Positions 1 to 8,359 of a stretch of DNA of 11,742 nt are shown here, one piece after another. The stretch is from assembly GCA_025201705.1 (NCBI GenBank), contig MU617172.1:1-11742 (forward strand). The letters are read 5' to 3'. This stretch comes from Dissophora ornata. Taxonomy: Eukaryota; Mortierellomycota; Mortierellomycetes; Mortierellales; Mortierellaceae. The notes below the pieces were generated by a model. That model made no database searches. It was not told the DNA's origin and saw nothing but the letters and a program-made list of their open reading frames with translations. Position 1 is the stretch's first letter; every line of letters starts with the position of its first letter. Position numbers and translations under genes: made by a program.

Positions 1-526
1 TTTTTTTGGCATGGTCTTTGTTTCGAAGTTTATGGTTCTCGATTCAATAGGTCACCCCTGTTGACATGACTGCGATTTTAGTGAGATGGCTAATTTGATT
101 TGAATGCCACAATGCCCTCCCAGAAGTATTCGAACGAAAAATTAAAGAACCCCTTTTACACACCGTACATGTATTATTAATCGGCCGTGGAGATATTAAA
201 GCCGGCCCAAAAAAGATTTTTATCGGGTCCTCGTTAAGTTGAATTGGGACCACGGACATGTCAATCATTCGTAAAAAATTTCCAACTAACTTATTCCACA
301 AGGAACAATATTACTACAAACTTCTCATAGGCGGAGTCTTAGTTAAAGACGACTGGGACCCTGCACAAACGAAGATAACAATTCATTTCTGCCATGTTAT
401 TGGAGCCTAAATAATATTATCGGGGAATAAAATCATCTTATCAAGTCAACTATATTATCGCAGTCATTCTTGGAGTCACTTTAATTTATTTTTTTACAGA
501 AATTTATGAAATGGGCAATAGTAAAT
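1..526. other. AT-rich non-coding stretch
   Basis: I see no supportable gene here. The only open frame of note (minus, 301-44) begins at TTG, has no ATG at its start and resembles no family I know. Near the left edge, 9-30 matches the last codons of the helicase fragment at 8857-8878 with one mismatch; this may be a trace of another copy of that gene end. The rest is AT-rich, with T and A runs typical of fungal intergenic DNA. Confidence 0.5.
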
Positions 527-573
527 CCTTATGTTTTTTGAGTTTTCACTCTCGGGGTCGTTTTTTCATGTAC
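527..573 (+). repeat. Left arm of inverted repeat flanking the GCR1-like fragment
   Basis: This 47-bp stretch reappears in reverse complement at 1381-1334 with about three differences, counting one indel. The shared core includes TTTTTTGAGTTTTCACTC followed by TCGGGGTC and ends CATGTAC. Both arms point inwards, as terminal inverted repeats would, and similarity fades on both sides. I could not find a convincing target-site duplication next to the arms. Confidence 0.75.
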
Positions 574-772
574 ACAGTATGCTAACATCTGGGATCATTT
601 TTTCCTGGAAAAAATTTCCCCGTCACACTACCATGCTTAATATTTGCCCTGCAAACCATAATGTACTAAAGGGTTCATTGCTGTTTTCATTACAATCCAC
701 ACTCTACTGTCACAGCGAATGAATTGAATACGGATTGAGATAGTCAGCATACATGTTTCAGGCGCAGAGCAG

Positions 773-802
773 AAAAAAAAAAAAGGTACACACACACACA
801 CC

Positions 803-834
<32 letters not shown>

Positions 835-840
835 TTTTTT
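773..840. repeat. Compound microsatellite: (A)n, (CA)n, (TTA)n, (T)n
   Basis: A run of about 12 A is followed by roughly seven CA units (788-801), about ten TTA/ATT units (803-833) and a T run to 840. It lies between the inverted-repeat arm at 527-573 and the GCR1-like fragment. A poly-Asn open frame on the minus strand across the TTA units is a by-product of the repeat, not evidence of coding. Confidence 0.9.
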
Positions 841-941
841 GCGTAGAAACCCACTGTGTTTGATGGTATACTGGTATATTGCTGGGTATAAAGGCCAGCT
901 CTCGATCACTATAACATATATACTATATATAATACTTGTAC

Positions 942-1319
942 TTAGGCTGTTGGTTGAGGTGCTGACGACTGGGATGTCGTGCCCATTGGCTTTCTCTTTG
1001 GTGCCTTCTTGGGAAGCGATCTTTCAAACATGTTGATCGATCCAGCGCGTTCGATTCGCTTCTTCGCCGATATGAGCGCCGCTGCCTCTCGCTCTACTAA
1101 AAGCTCGTCGCTTCCCGGCGGAAAGGACTGCAAGATGGCATGGACGATGTTCTTCTTAAATAGATACATCGCCGCATTTGCATTGCTAATGGCCTTGGTA
1201 GAACCTCGGCGCCATGAAGTACTGAACCACTTGTTGAGCTGCAAGATCGACGGTTTCCCATTAACTCCATGAAACCACTCTTGCCAGATATCCTCGAGTG
1301 AAGGATCATGAGGAAGCAT
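942..1319 (-). pseudogene. GCR1_C-type DNA-binding domain fragment, possibly from a Crypton-like element
   Basis: The first ATG in frame is at 1319, giving 125 aa, but the similarity starts slightly upstream (LPAYKM), so the N-terminal part of the original protein is missing. Residues about 1-65 fit the GCR1_C pattern (PF12550, from memory): a YKM start, then DIWQEWFHGVNGKPSI, a central LNKWFSTSWRRG and an aromatic/basic helix ending YLFKKNIVHAI. A basic tail follows (KKRIERAG, KKAPKRKP), probably nuclear and DNA-contacting. This domain is found in yeast Gcr1-like activators and at the C-terminus of many fungal Crypton-like tyrosine recombinases. No recombinase core is visible here. The fragment sits inside the 527-1381 inverted-repeat pair. 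The family call is by eye; mobile origin is inference. Confidence 0.65.
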
Positions 1320-1333
1320 CTTGTACGCAGGCA

Positions 1334-1381
1334 GTACATGAAAAGAAAGACCCCGAGAGTGAAAACTCAAAAAACACAAGG
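1334..1381 (-). repeat. Right arm of inverted repeat
   Basis: This is the reverse-complement partner of 527-573. The minus-strand reading begins CCTTGTGTTTTTTGAG and ends CATGTAC, next to the first codons of the GCR1-like fragment. The open frame of that fragment runs through this arm only from non-ATG triplets, so the arm is more likely non-coding terminus, intron or leader than protein-coding. Confidence 0.75.
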
Positions 1382-1449
1382 CATGTAAAAAGCTTGGGCT
1401 CGTTCGAATACTTTTGAGAGGGCACTGTTGTACTGGACATGTTCGTGTA

Positions 1450-1633
1450 CAGTCAGCTCCCGTTATAGTAACGCCCGTTTGAGTAACACATTCGATTTAG
1501 TAACACACTTTTGGATTTCAAAAAACTTCACCACATGGTTTTCATGGTTATTGCAACATCACTTACAGTAACAACCGCCATAGTAACGCTATTTGCACCC
1601 GACCACCTGTGTTACTTTATCGGGAGTTGACTG
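1450..1633. mobile_element. Non-autonomous pogo-type (Tc1/mariner) element, MITE-like
   Basis: The element starts CAGTCAGCTCCCGTTATAG and its other end, read in reverse complement, is CAGTCAACTCCCGATAAAG; the TIRs agree at 20 of 23 positions. Both ends are flanked by TA (1448-1449 and 1634-1635), the target duplication of Tc1/mariner and pogo elements. At 184 bp it has no room for a transposase. Several AGTAAC motifs are spaced just inside each end, which could be transposase-binding repeats. A pogo-family transposase relic lies in the same window at 9869-11167, but whether that lineage mobilised this copy is unknown. Confidence 0.85.
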
Positions 1634-1720
1634 TACAACAGCCTGCACACATTCGTTCTTAATCCCAATAAAAAGTCTTCCCGCAGGGCTAAATAAAGTT
1701 TTCACACAGCCAACGCGCCA

Positions 1721-2361
1721 TGTAGCTTGTACTCCTCCAAAGGTATTCCAACTGTGAACATCGAGTATCGTTGGGTACACTGATATTCTGTCCAACCCCC
1801 ATGTCGCCCCCCTACATGAGCCTCTGGCTCCAATTCTCTATTCTTCTCTTTCTCTTTCCTCTGTAATTAATGCTTTGCCTATAATCCTCCACGCAGTTGC
1901 CTTTAATACTTGCGTCCGCCCTGCTTCTCCCCTCTCCTTGAGCCAGCTACTCCATTGTCTCTCCTCATCTCGATCAGATTTGAATTCCATCTGGACGCTG
2001 CAGTTGCTCTCTTCCCTCCCTGTGGACTTCACACTCGCTAAACCTTTTACACACACTCCACACAAATTCTGTCATTTAAATCCGCACATCCTTTCAACTT
2101 TCGCCAGTCTTCGCCCGTTTGATACGATCAAGTGGTGGAGTTCCAGCGACTGACACGTGGGTGTATTATTGCACAAGCCTTCCATCCCCCTCCCTACTTG
2201 CTCACTGGACCGGCAATTCGCTTATGGCCGACTCGTCCACGAACGATACCTTGGGAGCAACGGAAGACCGGACCCCCGACCAAGATTATTATAATTTTTG
2301 GGCGCATGGGCTAAAGCCAGTACCCAGCTATTTATTTGCGACATGCTATCTCACGTTCTTG
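1721..2361 (+). repeat. Direct repeat, copy 1: transposase tail, promoter and gene start
   Basis: This segment recurs at 11105-11742, where the window ends, about 9.38 kb to the right and in the same orientation. The last 190 bp are nearly identical (three differences seen by eye); the upstream part has more substitutions and indels. The repeat opens with about 20 codons matching the end of the pogo-type transposase reading frame (SSKGIP...YRWVH, then TGA near 1783). It continues through pyrimidine-rich leader DNA and includes the ATG and first 46 codons of the membrane-protein gene. The true right end of the repeat is unknown because copy 2 is cut by the window edge. Confidence 0.9.
1835..2223 (+). 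promoter_or_regulatory. Pyrimidine-rich promoter/5' leader of the seven-TM gene
   Basis: The coding strand is strongly C/T-rich for nearly 400 bp (for example CTCTTTCTCTTTCCTCTG), a common feature of highly used fungal promoters and leaders. The region is conserved in the second copy at about 11240-11604, including CCTCATCTCGATCAG and CACACAAATTC. I cannot fix a transcription start or a TATA box. The role is inferred from position and conservation. Confidence 0.5.
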
Positions 2362-5300
2362 TGCCTCGTGGCGATGGTTATGGTCTACAGAGTCCGCACA
2401 CGGCTCCGTTTTTTCGCATGCTTCATCTCATACATTGGACTGAGCATCGCAGTCGTCGGCCTACTGCGAGTAAAGTACATAATAACCTCCAACTGGTTTT
2501 GGGCATGGGACTTTCTGGGAGAAAACTCCGGTCTCGTCGTAATCGCGCTGACAATTGTCTCGGTTGGTGCTGGATTCTATCCAATGGCCAAATACCGGAC
2601 TCTGCTGTGGCGCAGCGCGATGGGCGTCATCATCGCGTATTTCTGCGTGGGCCTTGCCATCGTCGCCTACTATGTCCAGCAAAAAGTAGTCCATCATACT
2701 ATCTCTGGACCAGAGGTCCAGGAACTTCGCGACAGAATCATCGATGCTCACCTCTATACTGCAAGCGAGCTCGCATACCAGCGAGTGTGGGAGCAGAGTA
2801 GAGGTCTAATCCCACAGGGCGATGCTGCCATCACTGGAGTGACAGACTGGAGGCAGCTTGCCTGGGCAGAACAAGAGATGTTTTTTAGGCCGTCAGTCAC
2901 CATTTATCTGTTCCACCAGATATTCACGCTGATCACATTTCTATGGGCTACCTTCTACCTCTTCATCCCCTTGGTGGCGCGCCATCGACAAAGCCCTGTT
3001 GGGAGTTCCGTTGACGGCGACATGATGGCCATTGGTGTTTGGTACCTTGGTGTCCTGACTATCGCCGCATCTGTAAGTTGCTTAGTTATACAATTTGATC
3101 TGTTTCGTTTGCTTGTTCGCATCGCCTGTCCATCCGTTTGTTCCTGCCCATTTGTTTTCTTTTTCTTGCTCGTTGCCTTCGTTGTTAGTCGGCGTTTGTT
3201 TTCTTGCCTGCCTATTCTCTCTTATTACGTTTATTCTGTGTACGAAATATATTGCTCCATGCGTGGAAGCTAATACGTTGAACGAACTTTACTTGTTCTT
3301 TGCATCCTGCATGATTCTAGTTCTACGGGATTCTCCAGATTACCTACTTCATCAAGCCCGAGTTCATTTTTGAGCCACAGACGCAAGTTTTGGACCTTTG
3401 TTTACGCATGACCATTGCTCCCGTCTATTTCCTCCCTGCGCCAAAGTTCCTTATACAATACTACCGCCAACGCTTTTCAAAGAATAAGGGAGGCAACCTT
3501 GGTGGAAGTGGTGGGGGAAGCCATAACAGAAACCGGGGTTCCGGAAACCATCAACTACAGGGGTCTATTACGGCATCTGAAGCTCAAATCGCCAGTCATA
3601 CTTCTTCCGTATCGCCAACCACGCGCGTTGGTAGCAGAGTCGGCACGGTTAACAGCAACATCCCTCGTGACTCGTTAGATGCCGACTACGAACTTGACAT
3701 CAAGCACAAGGACGCGACAGCAAGTTTTGGAGAAAGTCAAGGTGGTCGACTCAAGATATTCCATACCAGAAGTCGAGGACTCTCGGCGGAGAGCAGCAGA
3801 GTTCTGAACAACGACTTTGAATCCGAATCAACTCACTCGTGGCATCTCTCTGATGACGGAGGAGACTCGGTTCAGCAATACGATTCCAGCGCGAAAGGTC
3901 AGCGCCTCTCAATACCTAGCCCTGTTTTTCTAGATGGCATTAGACGCCAGTCAGCCCAAGAGAGCGAGCGGTCAACATGCGGACCCTACGATCCCCTCCA
4001 GAGTGACTTGCCGTACATCATGGATGGGCCCCTAAAGCAAAAGCCAGAATTGAAAGAGATTAAAATTGTCAGGAACGACTATGGGGCAGGTCAGTAGGTG
4101 GTGGAAATCACACGAATAAGCCCTATTCGCCCTGAGAAAGCCAAGTTAACCTTTTGATTTGGTGGTATATCACAGCAGGGTCATCTATCACTGGAACCAC
4201 AGGATGGGAAGTCGGTGGATACGACAGTCGGGGTCCCGGAGCAGATAAGCCCTCTCAAGCCAAGGACAGGCCTGTGCCTGCTTATGATGGCAATATACCC
4301 ACCGATATCCCCGTCAAAAATTTGACAGGGTTGCAGAGGCAACTGGCCGACTATCATTCAACAATCCTGCCCCAAGTGATTGCTTACAAACCTTATCACG
4401 AGGATCTTGCGACAGATGAGTCACTCGGCTCTAAACTCAAGCCATCCCCACTTCCTGACTATGATGCCGAAGCTACACGCCAAAGTACCGGTATATACCG
4501 TCTCACGAACACCAGCTCTAATCGGCAGTCAATCGACGTTGCTACTCCAGGCAAGACAGCCCACGCTCGGGACCTTGGACAAGACCTAAAGTCACAACCT
4601 CCAATGATCGACCCACTCCATTGGTCAGTGCATTCCGAGCTACCCAAAAGCATGGCAGCAGCCGAGACGGCTTACGGAGGCAACAGCAGCGACAATGGTA
4701 GTATACTCACTGCTAAATCTCACATCCACAAGCCCAAAGAGGGGTTTATCGCTGCCTTCTCAAAAGCCCTTCACGGCGGCTCTAGCAGCCACGGCAAAAG
4801 TTCCCATTCGAACGATGGAAATGCGAATCCCCATGATTCTAAAGACCGCAACCACAAGAACTACAAAAACCGCCGCAGCAGCAGCCCGATCGATGGACAG
4901 TCAGAGGTGAACCAAGGCACAGCCGCAGCCACAGTCGAAGAGTTAACGCAGCCATCCACTGATATAGGTATGGGCCCCTACGAGTACTCGGACCCGTACG
5001 ATGACCGAGTTGAATTCAAGCGCACTCAGGAGCGCCATCTCGCCGGCAATAGCAGCTACCAGCCAAACACGCATGGTGGAATGGAAAACCAAGGCATGGC
5101 CAGGGCCGCAACTGCTGCCGAGACCAAGAGTTTGGCATCGGCTCTTTCCTCGAGGGGGGTATCGACGCCGATCTTGGGATCCGCAAAGTCGCGTGAAAGT
5201 CTTTCCAAGAACAGTACGAACGTGAAGGACCCCTACGCGCGTCCTACGTCGCCGGGATCTAGGAAGAACTCCAAATCCTCCTCGCGCACGACGCACTCTA

Positions 5301-5830
5301 AATCGGATGCTCCATATCGTGCAAGCCTAGATTCCCCACAGACACCTACCTCGGATATGTCAATGAACGGTTCACGTCTTGCCTCATCCCCCATAGCCGA
5401 GATGCCATCAATGCCCACTGTGATAGTCAAAACGTCTTTGTCACCACCTCCTCGTCAGAGATGGCAGCAGTCAAACTCCTTCAAGGGACCCAATGCCCAA
5501 TTTTCGACCATTGATACCAGCATTGCCACTGAGTCTGGCCAGATGACCGGCGGTCCTCTGTCCTCGGCAAGTGCTACCAATACCTCCTCCTTGCAGAGTT
5601 CCCCAACAGCCCACTCACTGAGCCCCATCATGCAGACCCAAGGGAGCCGTGGAACTTCGTTTGACTACGGTAATGATTTGTGGGCCAGCCGAGAACGAGA
5701 CCGATCCATCCCTTGGATTCCGCCATTGTCGGAACTCGGTTCGCGACTAAATGGGGATCGCCATCAGCAGTCCATCGATAACTTGGCTTCGTCGTATTAC
5801 AAACGCGCTGGTGATATGAATAAACAATAA
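2224..5830 (+). CDS. Seven-transmembrane protein with long Ser-rich cytoplasmic tail (family not recognised)
   Basis: I read three exons: 2224-3072, 3321-4089 and 4176-5830. They join in frame to 1090 codons plus stop. The start is the first ATG, also conserved in copy 2 at 11605. Seven hydrophobic segments lie at about residues 35-56, 62-85, 101-122, 131-152, 224-252, 267-294 and 306-331. The 70-residue polar loop between TM4 and TM5 is the longest. A tail of about 760 residues follows, rich in Ser, Thr, Asn, Gly and Pro, with many possible phosphorylation sites and short basic runs. A receptor- or sensor-like layout (7TM plus regulatory tail) is the natural guess, but I recognise no GPCR, RTA1 or PTH11 signature. 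Coding style continues beyond the TAA (see 5832-6224), so the true C-terminus may be longer. Confidence is high that it is a gene, low on function. Confidence 0.85.
3073..3320 (+). other. Intron 1 of the seven-TM gene
   Basis: The donor GTAAGT follows GCATCT and the acceptor is ATTCTAG before TTCTACGGG. It is a phase-0 intron of 248 bp, which splits TM6: residues before are LTIAAS, residues after are FYGILQ. The first frame stays open for another 200 bp into the intron, so an unspliced product would be a short seven-TM-truncated protein. Confidence 0.85.
4090..4175 (+). other. Intron 2 of the seven-TM gene, with tandem NAGNAG acceptor
   Basis: The donor GTCAGT follows GGGGCAG. The acceptor is CACAG|CAG|GG, so splicing at 4175 or 4178 both keep the frame and differ by one codon (Ala-Gly versus Gly). 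The intron is 86 or 89 bp, in phase 1. Unspliced reading hits TAG at once. Confidence 0.85.
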
Positions 5831-5831
5831 T

Positions 5832-6224
5832 GGCAGCGGCAATAGCGGCGCAGCCACCAGCCACGATGGTCCTTACATCAGCGTGGTCTCTAATAGAACA
5901 CCGACGCCACCTAAGCCTATAATTCGCGACCAGACCACGATTACAGTCCCTTCCTTTTTGTCGTCCAAGTCACCGACTACCAAGCTCTCTTATGGGCATG
6001 AGTGACCGCATGACAGCCACGACATAAGCCCCTCCTCTCCCTCGTTTTCGACCCCCAGTACAACGCTCAGTGATCAATCGCCGCTCGATAGTCAGTCTAG
6101 CAACTTCACCAACTCTTTTAATACCCAGACCAGCATGAGGGCCGATGATTCCTGGACGCAGGCCATGGTGAACCGTGCGCAATCCCAGGCCGGAAAGATT
6201 TCAAATGTCGATGGATCGCTCTGA
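5832..6224 (+). pseudogene. Apparent broken C-terminal extension of the seven-TM protein
   Basis: In the frame one base off from the upstream exon, 5832-6224 reads as Ser/Thr/Asn/Pro-rich sequence in the same style: GSGNSGAATSHDGPYIS, later SPSSPSFSTPSTTLSDQS, ending near SQAGKISNVDGSL and TGA at 6222. Its only internal stop is TGA at 6003-6005. An extra A in ATAAACAATAA (5820-5830) would explain the frame change, and the TGA could derive from CGA by one C-to-T change. It may be a real recent lesion, a sequencing error in an A run, or an undetected intron. I found no intron of normal length that would rescue it. Confidence 0.65.
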
Positions 6225-6356
6225 GGGTTCAGCCTCATCATCGTATCAAAGAAGACTTTCCATGACAAGGACAACATCAGAGTAATCAGGGGGGGAAATA
6301 ATATATATTGTATTGTTTATGAATATGTTTTTTTTTCGCAATCGTAAAAGAGTACG
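6225..6356. other. Short intergenic region between convergent genes
   Basis: This gap separates the end of the seven-TM gene from the end of the CDS1 fragment on the other strand. It contains AT-rich, ATATAT-like sequence around 6299-6330 that could serve 3'-end formation, plus a T run. No gene is visible. Confidence 0.5.
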
Positions 6357-7347
6357 CTATATGGATTCGCTGTCAGTGACATTAAATGCCCAACACCCAT
6401 CTCTCCTCCCCCTCTTTTCATTACGAAGAGACCCATGGCTCCTTGGGTGGCGTATTACACAACCCTCCTCGTCCAGCAAGCCCTGTCCGATCAGATACTG
6501 CCTCATATGGTCAAGCAGCTCCATCTGCTCCTGCTCCTGCCCTTGCAAATTATTGATAGCACTCTGCAGTACCACCCCAACCGACAATGCTGAAGTCTTG
6601 ATGAAGCTCTGGTAGTACATGCATGAGAACAATCCCATCAAGAATTGACAGTCCATTCTGTCTGTGATGCCTCTGATCTTGAGCGCACGTTTGAAGCCAG
6701 AGGCGAAGAAGCCACCAAATGGTGCAATCAGCGATGCAAAGCAGGCCATGACAATGGTATGCAACTGCAGAGGGGCAATCATGACATAATGATTACGCAT
6801 GCCGAGGTGACGGACAAGGGCGACCATCCAGGGCTTGAGGTAGTACTTGACAGGGACAAAGATTGGGTTGGGGTCGCAAGTGAGGCCACAAAAGGCGGTG
6901 GACGTCAGGTCTTTGACAGAGCAGATCATTTAAGGGTATCTCAGGAACAATGCCGCGAACTACATATGATGAGTTAGAGTTTTGTTAGAATTTTGGCGGC
7001 AAACAACGGCGCAGAAAAAAAAGATCGTGTCCTTTTCGATTTGCTTACCATCATGCCAAAGACGATCGTCATGATCCAACCACCCACAAATCCCTCGACA
7101 GTCTTCTTGGGCGACAGCTTGATGAGTGGTGTCTTTCCCCAGAAGAATCCAAAGATATATGCCCAAATATCGTTTGCAATGTCAAGGGATGCTGGCAAGA
7201 AGAACCAGATCAGACCCTCAAGGATGTTGTTGATGATAAAATGGCTCTGGCAGACGACCAACAACAGAGTCGTGTGTGTCAATGCGAACTGTGAGAACTG
7301 GAAACGGTAGTGATCTTTCTTCAAGTTTACGACAAAGAACACAAATC
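6357..7347 (-). pseudogene. CDS1: CDP-diacylglycerol synthase (phosphatidate cytidylyltransferase) fragment, decayed
   Basis: The intact enzyme makes CDP-diacylglycerol from CTP and phosphatidate in the ER membrane. Here the minus strand holds an exon at 7347-7049 and, after an 89-bp intron, an exon at 6959-6357. Recognisable blocks are HYRFQFSQFALTHTTLLLV, HFIINNILEGLIWF, NDIWAYIFGFFWGKTPLIKL, SPKKTVEGFVGG, CDPNPIFVP, APFGGFFASGFKRALKI and GITDRMDCQFLMG. Three faults are visible. The N-terminal exons (roughly the first 150 residues and several membrane segments) are absent upstream. TAA at 6932-6930 lies in frame directly before MICSVKDL. The C-terminal signature lacks about ten residues (the KDF...IPGHG part), so SGFKRALKIR runs straight into GITDRMD at 6672. 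The open frame also continues about 35 residues past the expected end. Family identity is very secure; loss of activity is a strong inference. Confidence 0.92.
6960..7048 (-). other. Intron retained in the CDS1 fragment
   Basis: On the minus strand the donor GTAAGC follows GGCATGATG and the acceptor ATATGTAG precedes TTCGCGGCA; it is a phase-0 intron of 89 bp. Its presence shows the fragment arose by DNA duplication or by decay in place, not from a processed transcript. Confidence 0.8.
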
Positions 7348-8090
7348 CTACGTAGATTCAACTTGAACACTTTTCGTTATATCTCAGTTGCGCGATGCTG
7401 TGGGAGATCTTCACCCCCCCTTCGATGATCTAATTTCTGTTCTCTTTTTGGAACCGGTTTGTTGCTTCGAATGCAAGTCTGCACTCTGCACACGATACTC
7501 AAATAATCTCTTTTTGCTTGGGGGGGAGGGAGACAACCGTTATACTTCTCCACGTGATGGCGCGCAGTACCTTTTCTTTGAACATGCGAAAAGGGTCCAC
7601 GTCTGTCGATCCGACAGATGCAGTACCCTTTCTTTTCCCGCCCATCTTTCCATTGAAAATATCTTCAGCACCATTGCAGCACCAATCTCTGTATCGTTTT
7701 TTAGACAGCGCGTCCAGTGCGAGGGTCCCAGGCCTGCGATACGAGAAGCGAGAAGGGAAATAAAACAGTCCAAACAACTCCTCTGTTGCCATCTCTATCC
7801 CCAACCAAGGAGGCAGAAACTCACGAGGCAGCAAAAAGGACACATTCACGTATTCACGCATTCACGCACTCGCACGCGCATGAGTTACGCAAGCTGTGGG
7901 TGAAATATCCACAATCAGACTCGGTGTCCGTCATTGAAATAAAAACCGGTTTTTCATGTGCTCAGTGATAAAAATAAAGTTAATGTCCGTGATGAGTGTT
8001 GTATTACGCCGCGCAAGCCTACGTGGCGTTTGGGGCGCTCATCCCTTTTCAATCTAAATTGTTCAACATCCGGTTGTTGGCATCTTCCAC
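7348..8090. other. Stretch without a supportable gene
   Basis: This is where the missing upstream exons of CDS1 would be expected, but no frame on the minus strand shows the hydrophobic N-terminal part of that family. The long open frames on both strands (7388-7903 plus, 7861-7499 minus) begin at non-ATG codons or overlap each other and match nothing I know. A small inverted repeat, CTGTCGATCCGACAG, lies near 7602-7616. Imperfect TTCACGCA-like tandem units lie at 7843-7870. The end (about 8040-8090) may belong to another broken segment, with LRNQVEDANNRMLNNLD on the minus strand, but this is too short to call. Confidence 0.4.
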
Positions 8091-8111
8091 TTGATTTCGC
8101 AGCGGGAGCCT

Positions 8112-8356
8112 GCAGGGAAAGAACGAACAAGACCGGTTAGCGTATTTGTGTATGCGTCTGGGGATACGCAAAATGGCAATGATGATAAAGAAGAGGACTC
8201 CTCTGACGACGGCGAGGGTGGTTCGAGCAGTGATAGTAGCAGCGACGATAGCAGCATCGACGGCGAGGATGGCGAGAAGGCGGAGACGAGCGACGTTGAG
8301 ATGGAGCACGTCGAAGTGTTGACGAAATCAAAGCCTGATTCAACACAACATCCACG
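8112..8356 (+). pseudogene. Acidic Ser/Asp/Glu-rich segment, probable N-terminal part of the helicase below
   Basis: The frame beginning before 8112 reads as a strongly acidic, Ser-rich stretch (NDDKEEDSSDDGEGG, then SSSDSSSDDSSIDGEDG, then ETSDVEMEHVEV). Dbp6/DDX51 helicases carry an acidic Ser-rich N-terminal region, and the helicase C-terminal lobe follows here at once in another frame. The simplest reading is an internal deletion that brought the two ends of the gene together. No ATG fits the start; the first in-frame start-like codon is TTG at 8091. A low-complexity stretch alone is weak evidence, so the link to the helicase is inference. Confidence 0.5.
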
Positions 8357-8359
8357 GAT

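Noticed and set aside
44..301. 85-codon open frame on the minus strand
   Set aside because: It begins at TTG, not ATG, has no recognisable motif and lies in AT-rich DNA without other support.
637..909. Minus-strand frame with a poly-Asn run
   Set aside because: The Asn run is only the TTA microsatellite read through, and the flanks look non-coding.
1875..2153. 92-codon plus-strand frame in the promoter region
   Set aside because: It is a C/T-rich leader with frame-breaking indels between the two repeat copies, so it is not under coding constraint.
4943..5296. 117-codon Arg-rich minus-strand frame inside exon 3 of the seven-TM gene
   Set aside because: It is a shadow of the Ser-rich coding strand; its composition follows from reading Ser codons backwards.
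5811..5846. A 36-bp intron that would bridge the seven-TM gene to its downstream coding frame
   Set aside because: It is too short for a spliceosomal intron and does not restore the frame.
7499..7861. 120-codon minus-strand frame upstream of the CDS1 fragment, considered as its missing first exon
   Set aside because: It lacks the hydrophobic N-terminal segments expected of CDS1, and the possible donor (GTACTG) does not fit the phase of the acceptor at 7348.
7388..7903. 171-codon open frame on the plus strand
   Set aside because: No ATG at the start, no family resemblance, and it overlaps other open frames of equal quality on the opposite strand.
8049..8309. 86-codon minus-strand frame opposite the acidic segment
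   Set aside because: It is mostly the reverse reading of the Asp/Ser codons. The end LRNQVEDANNRMLNNLD looks protein-like but is too short to call.
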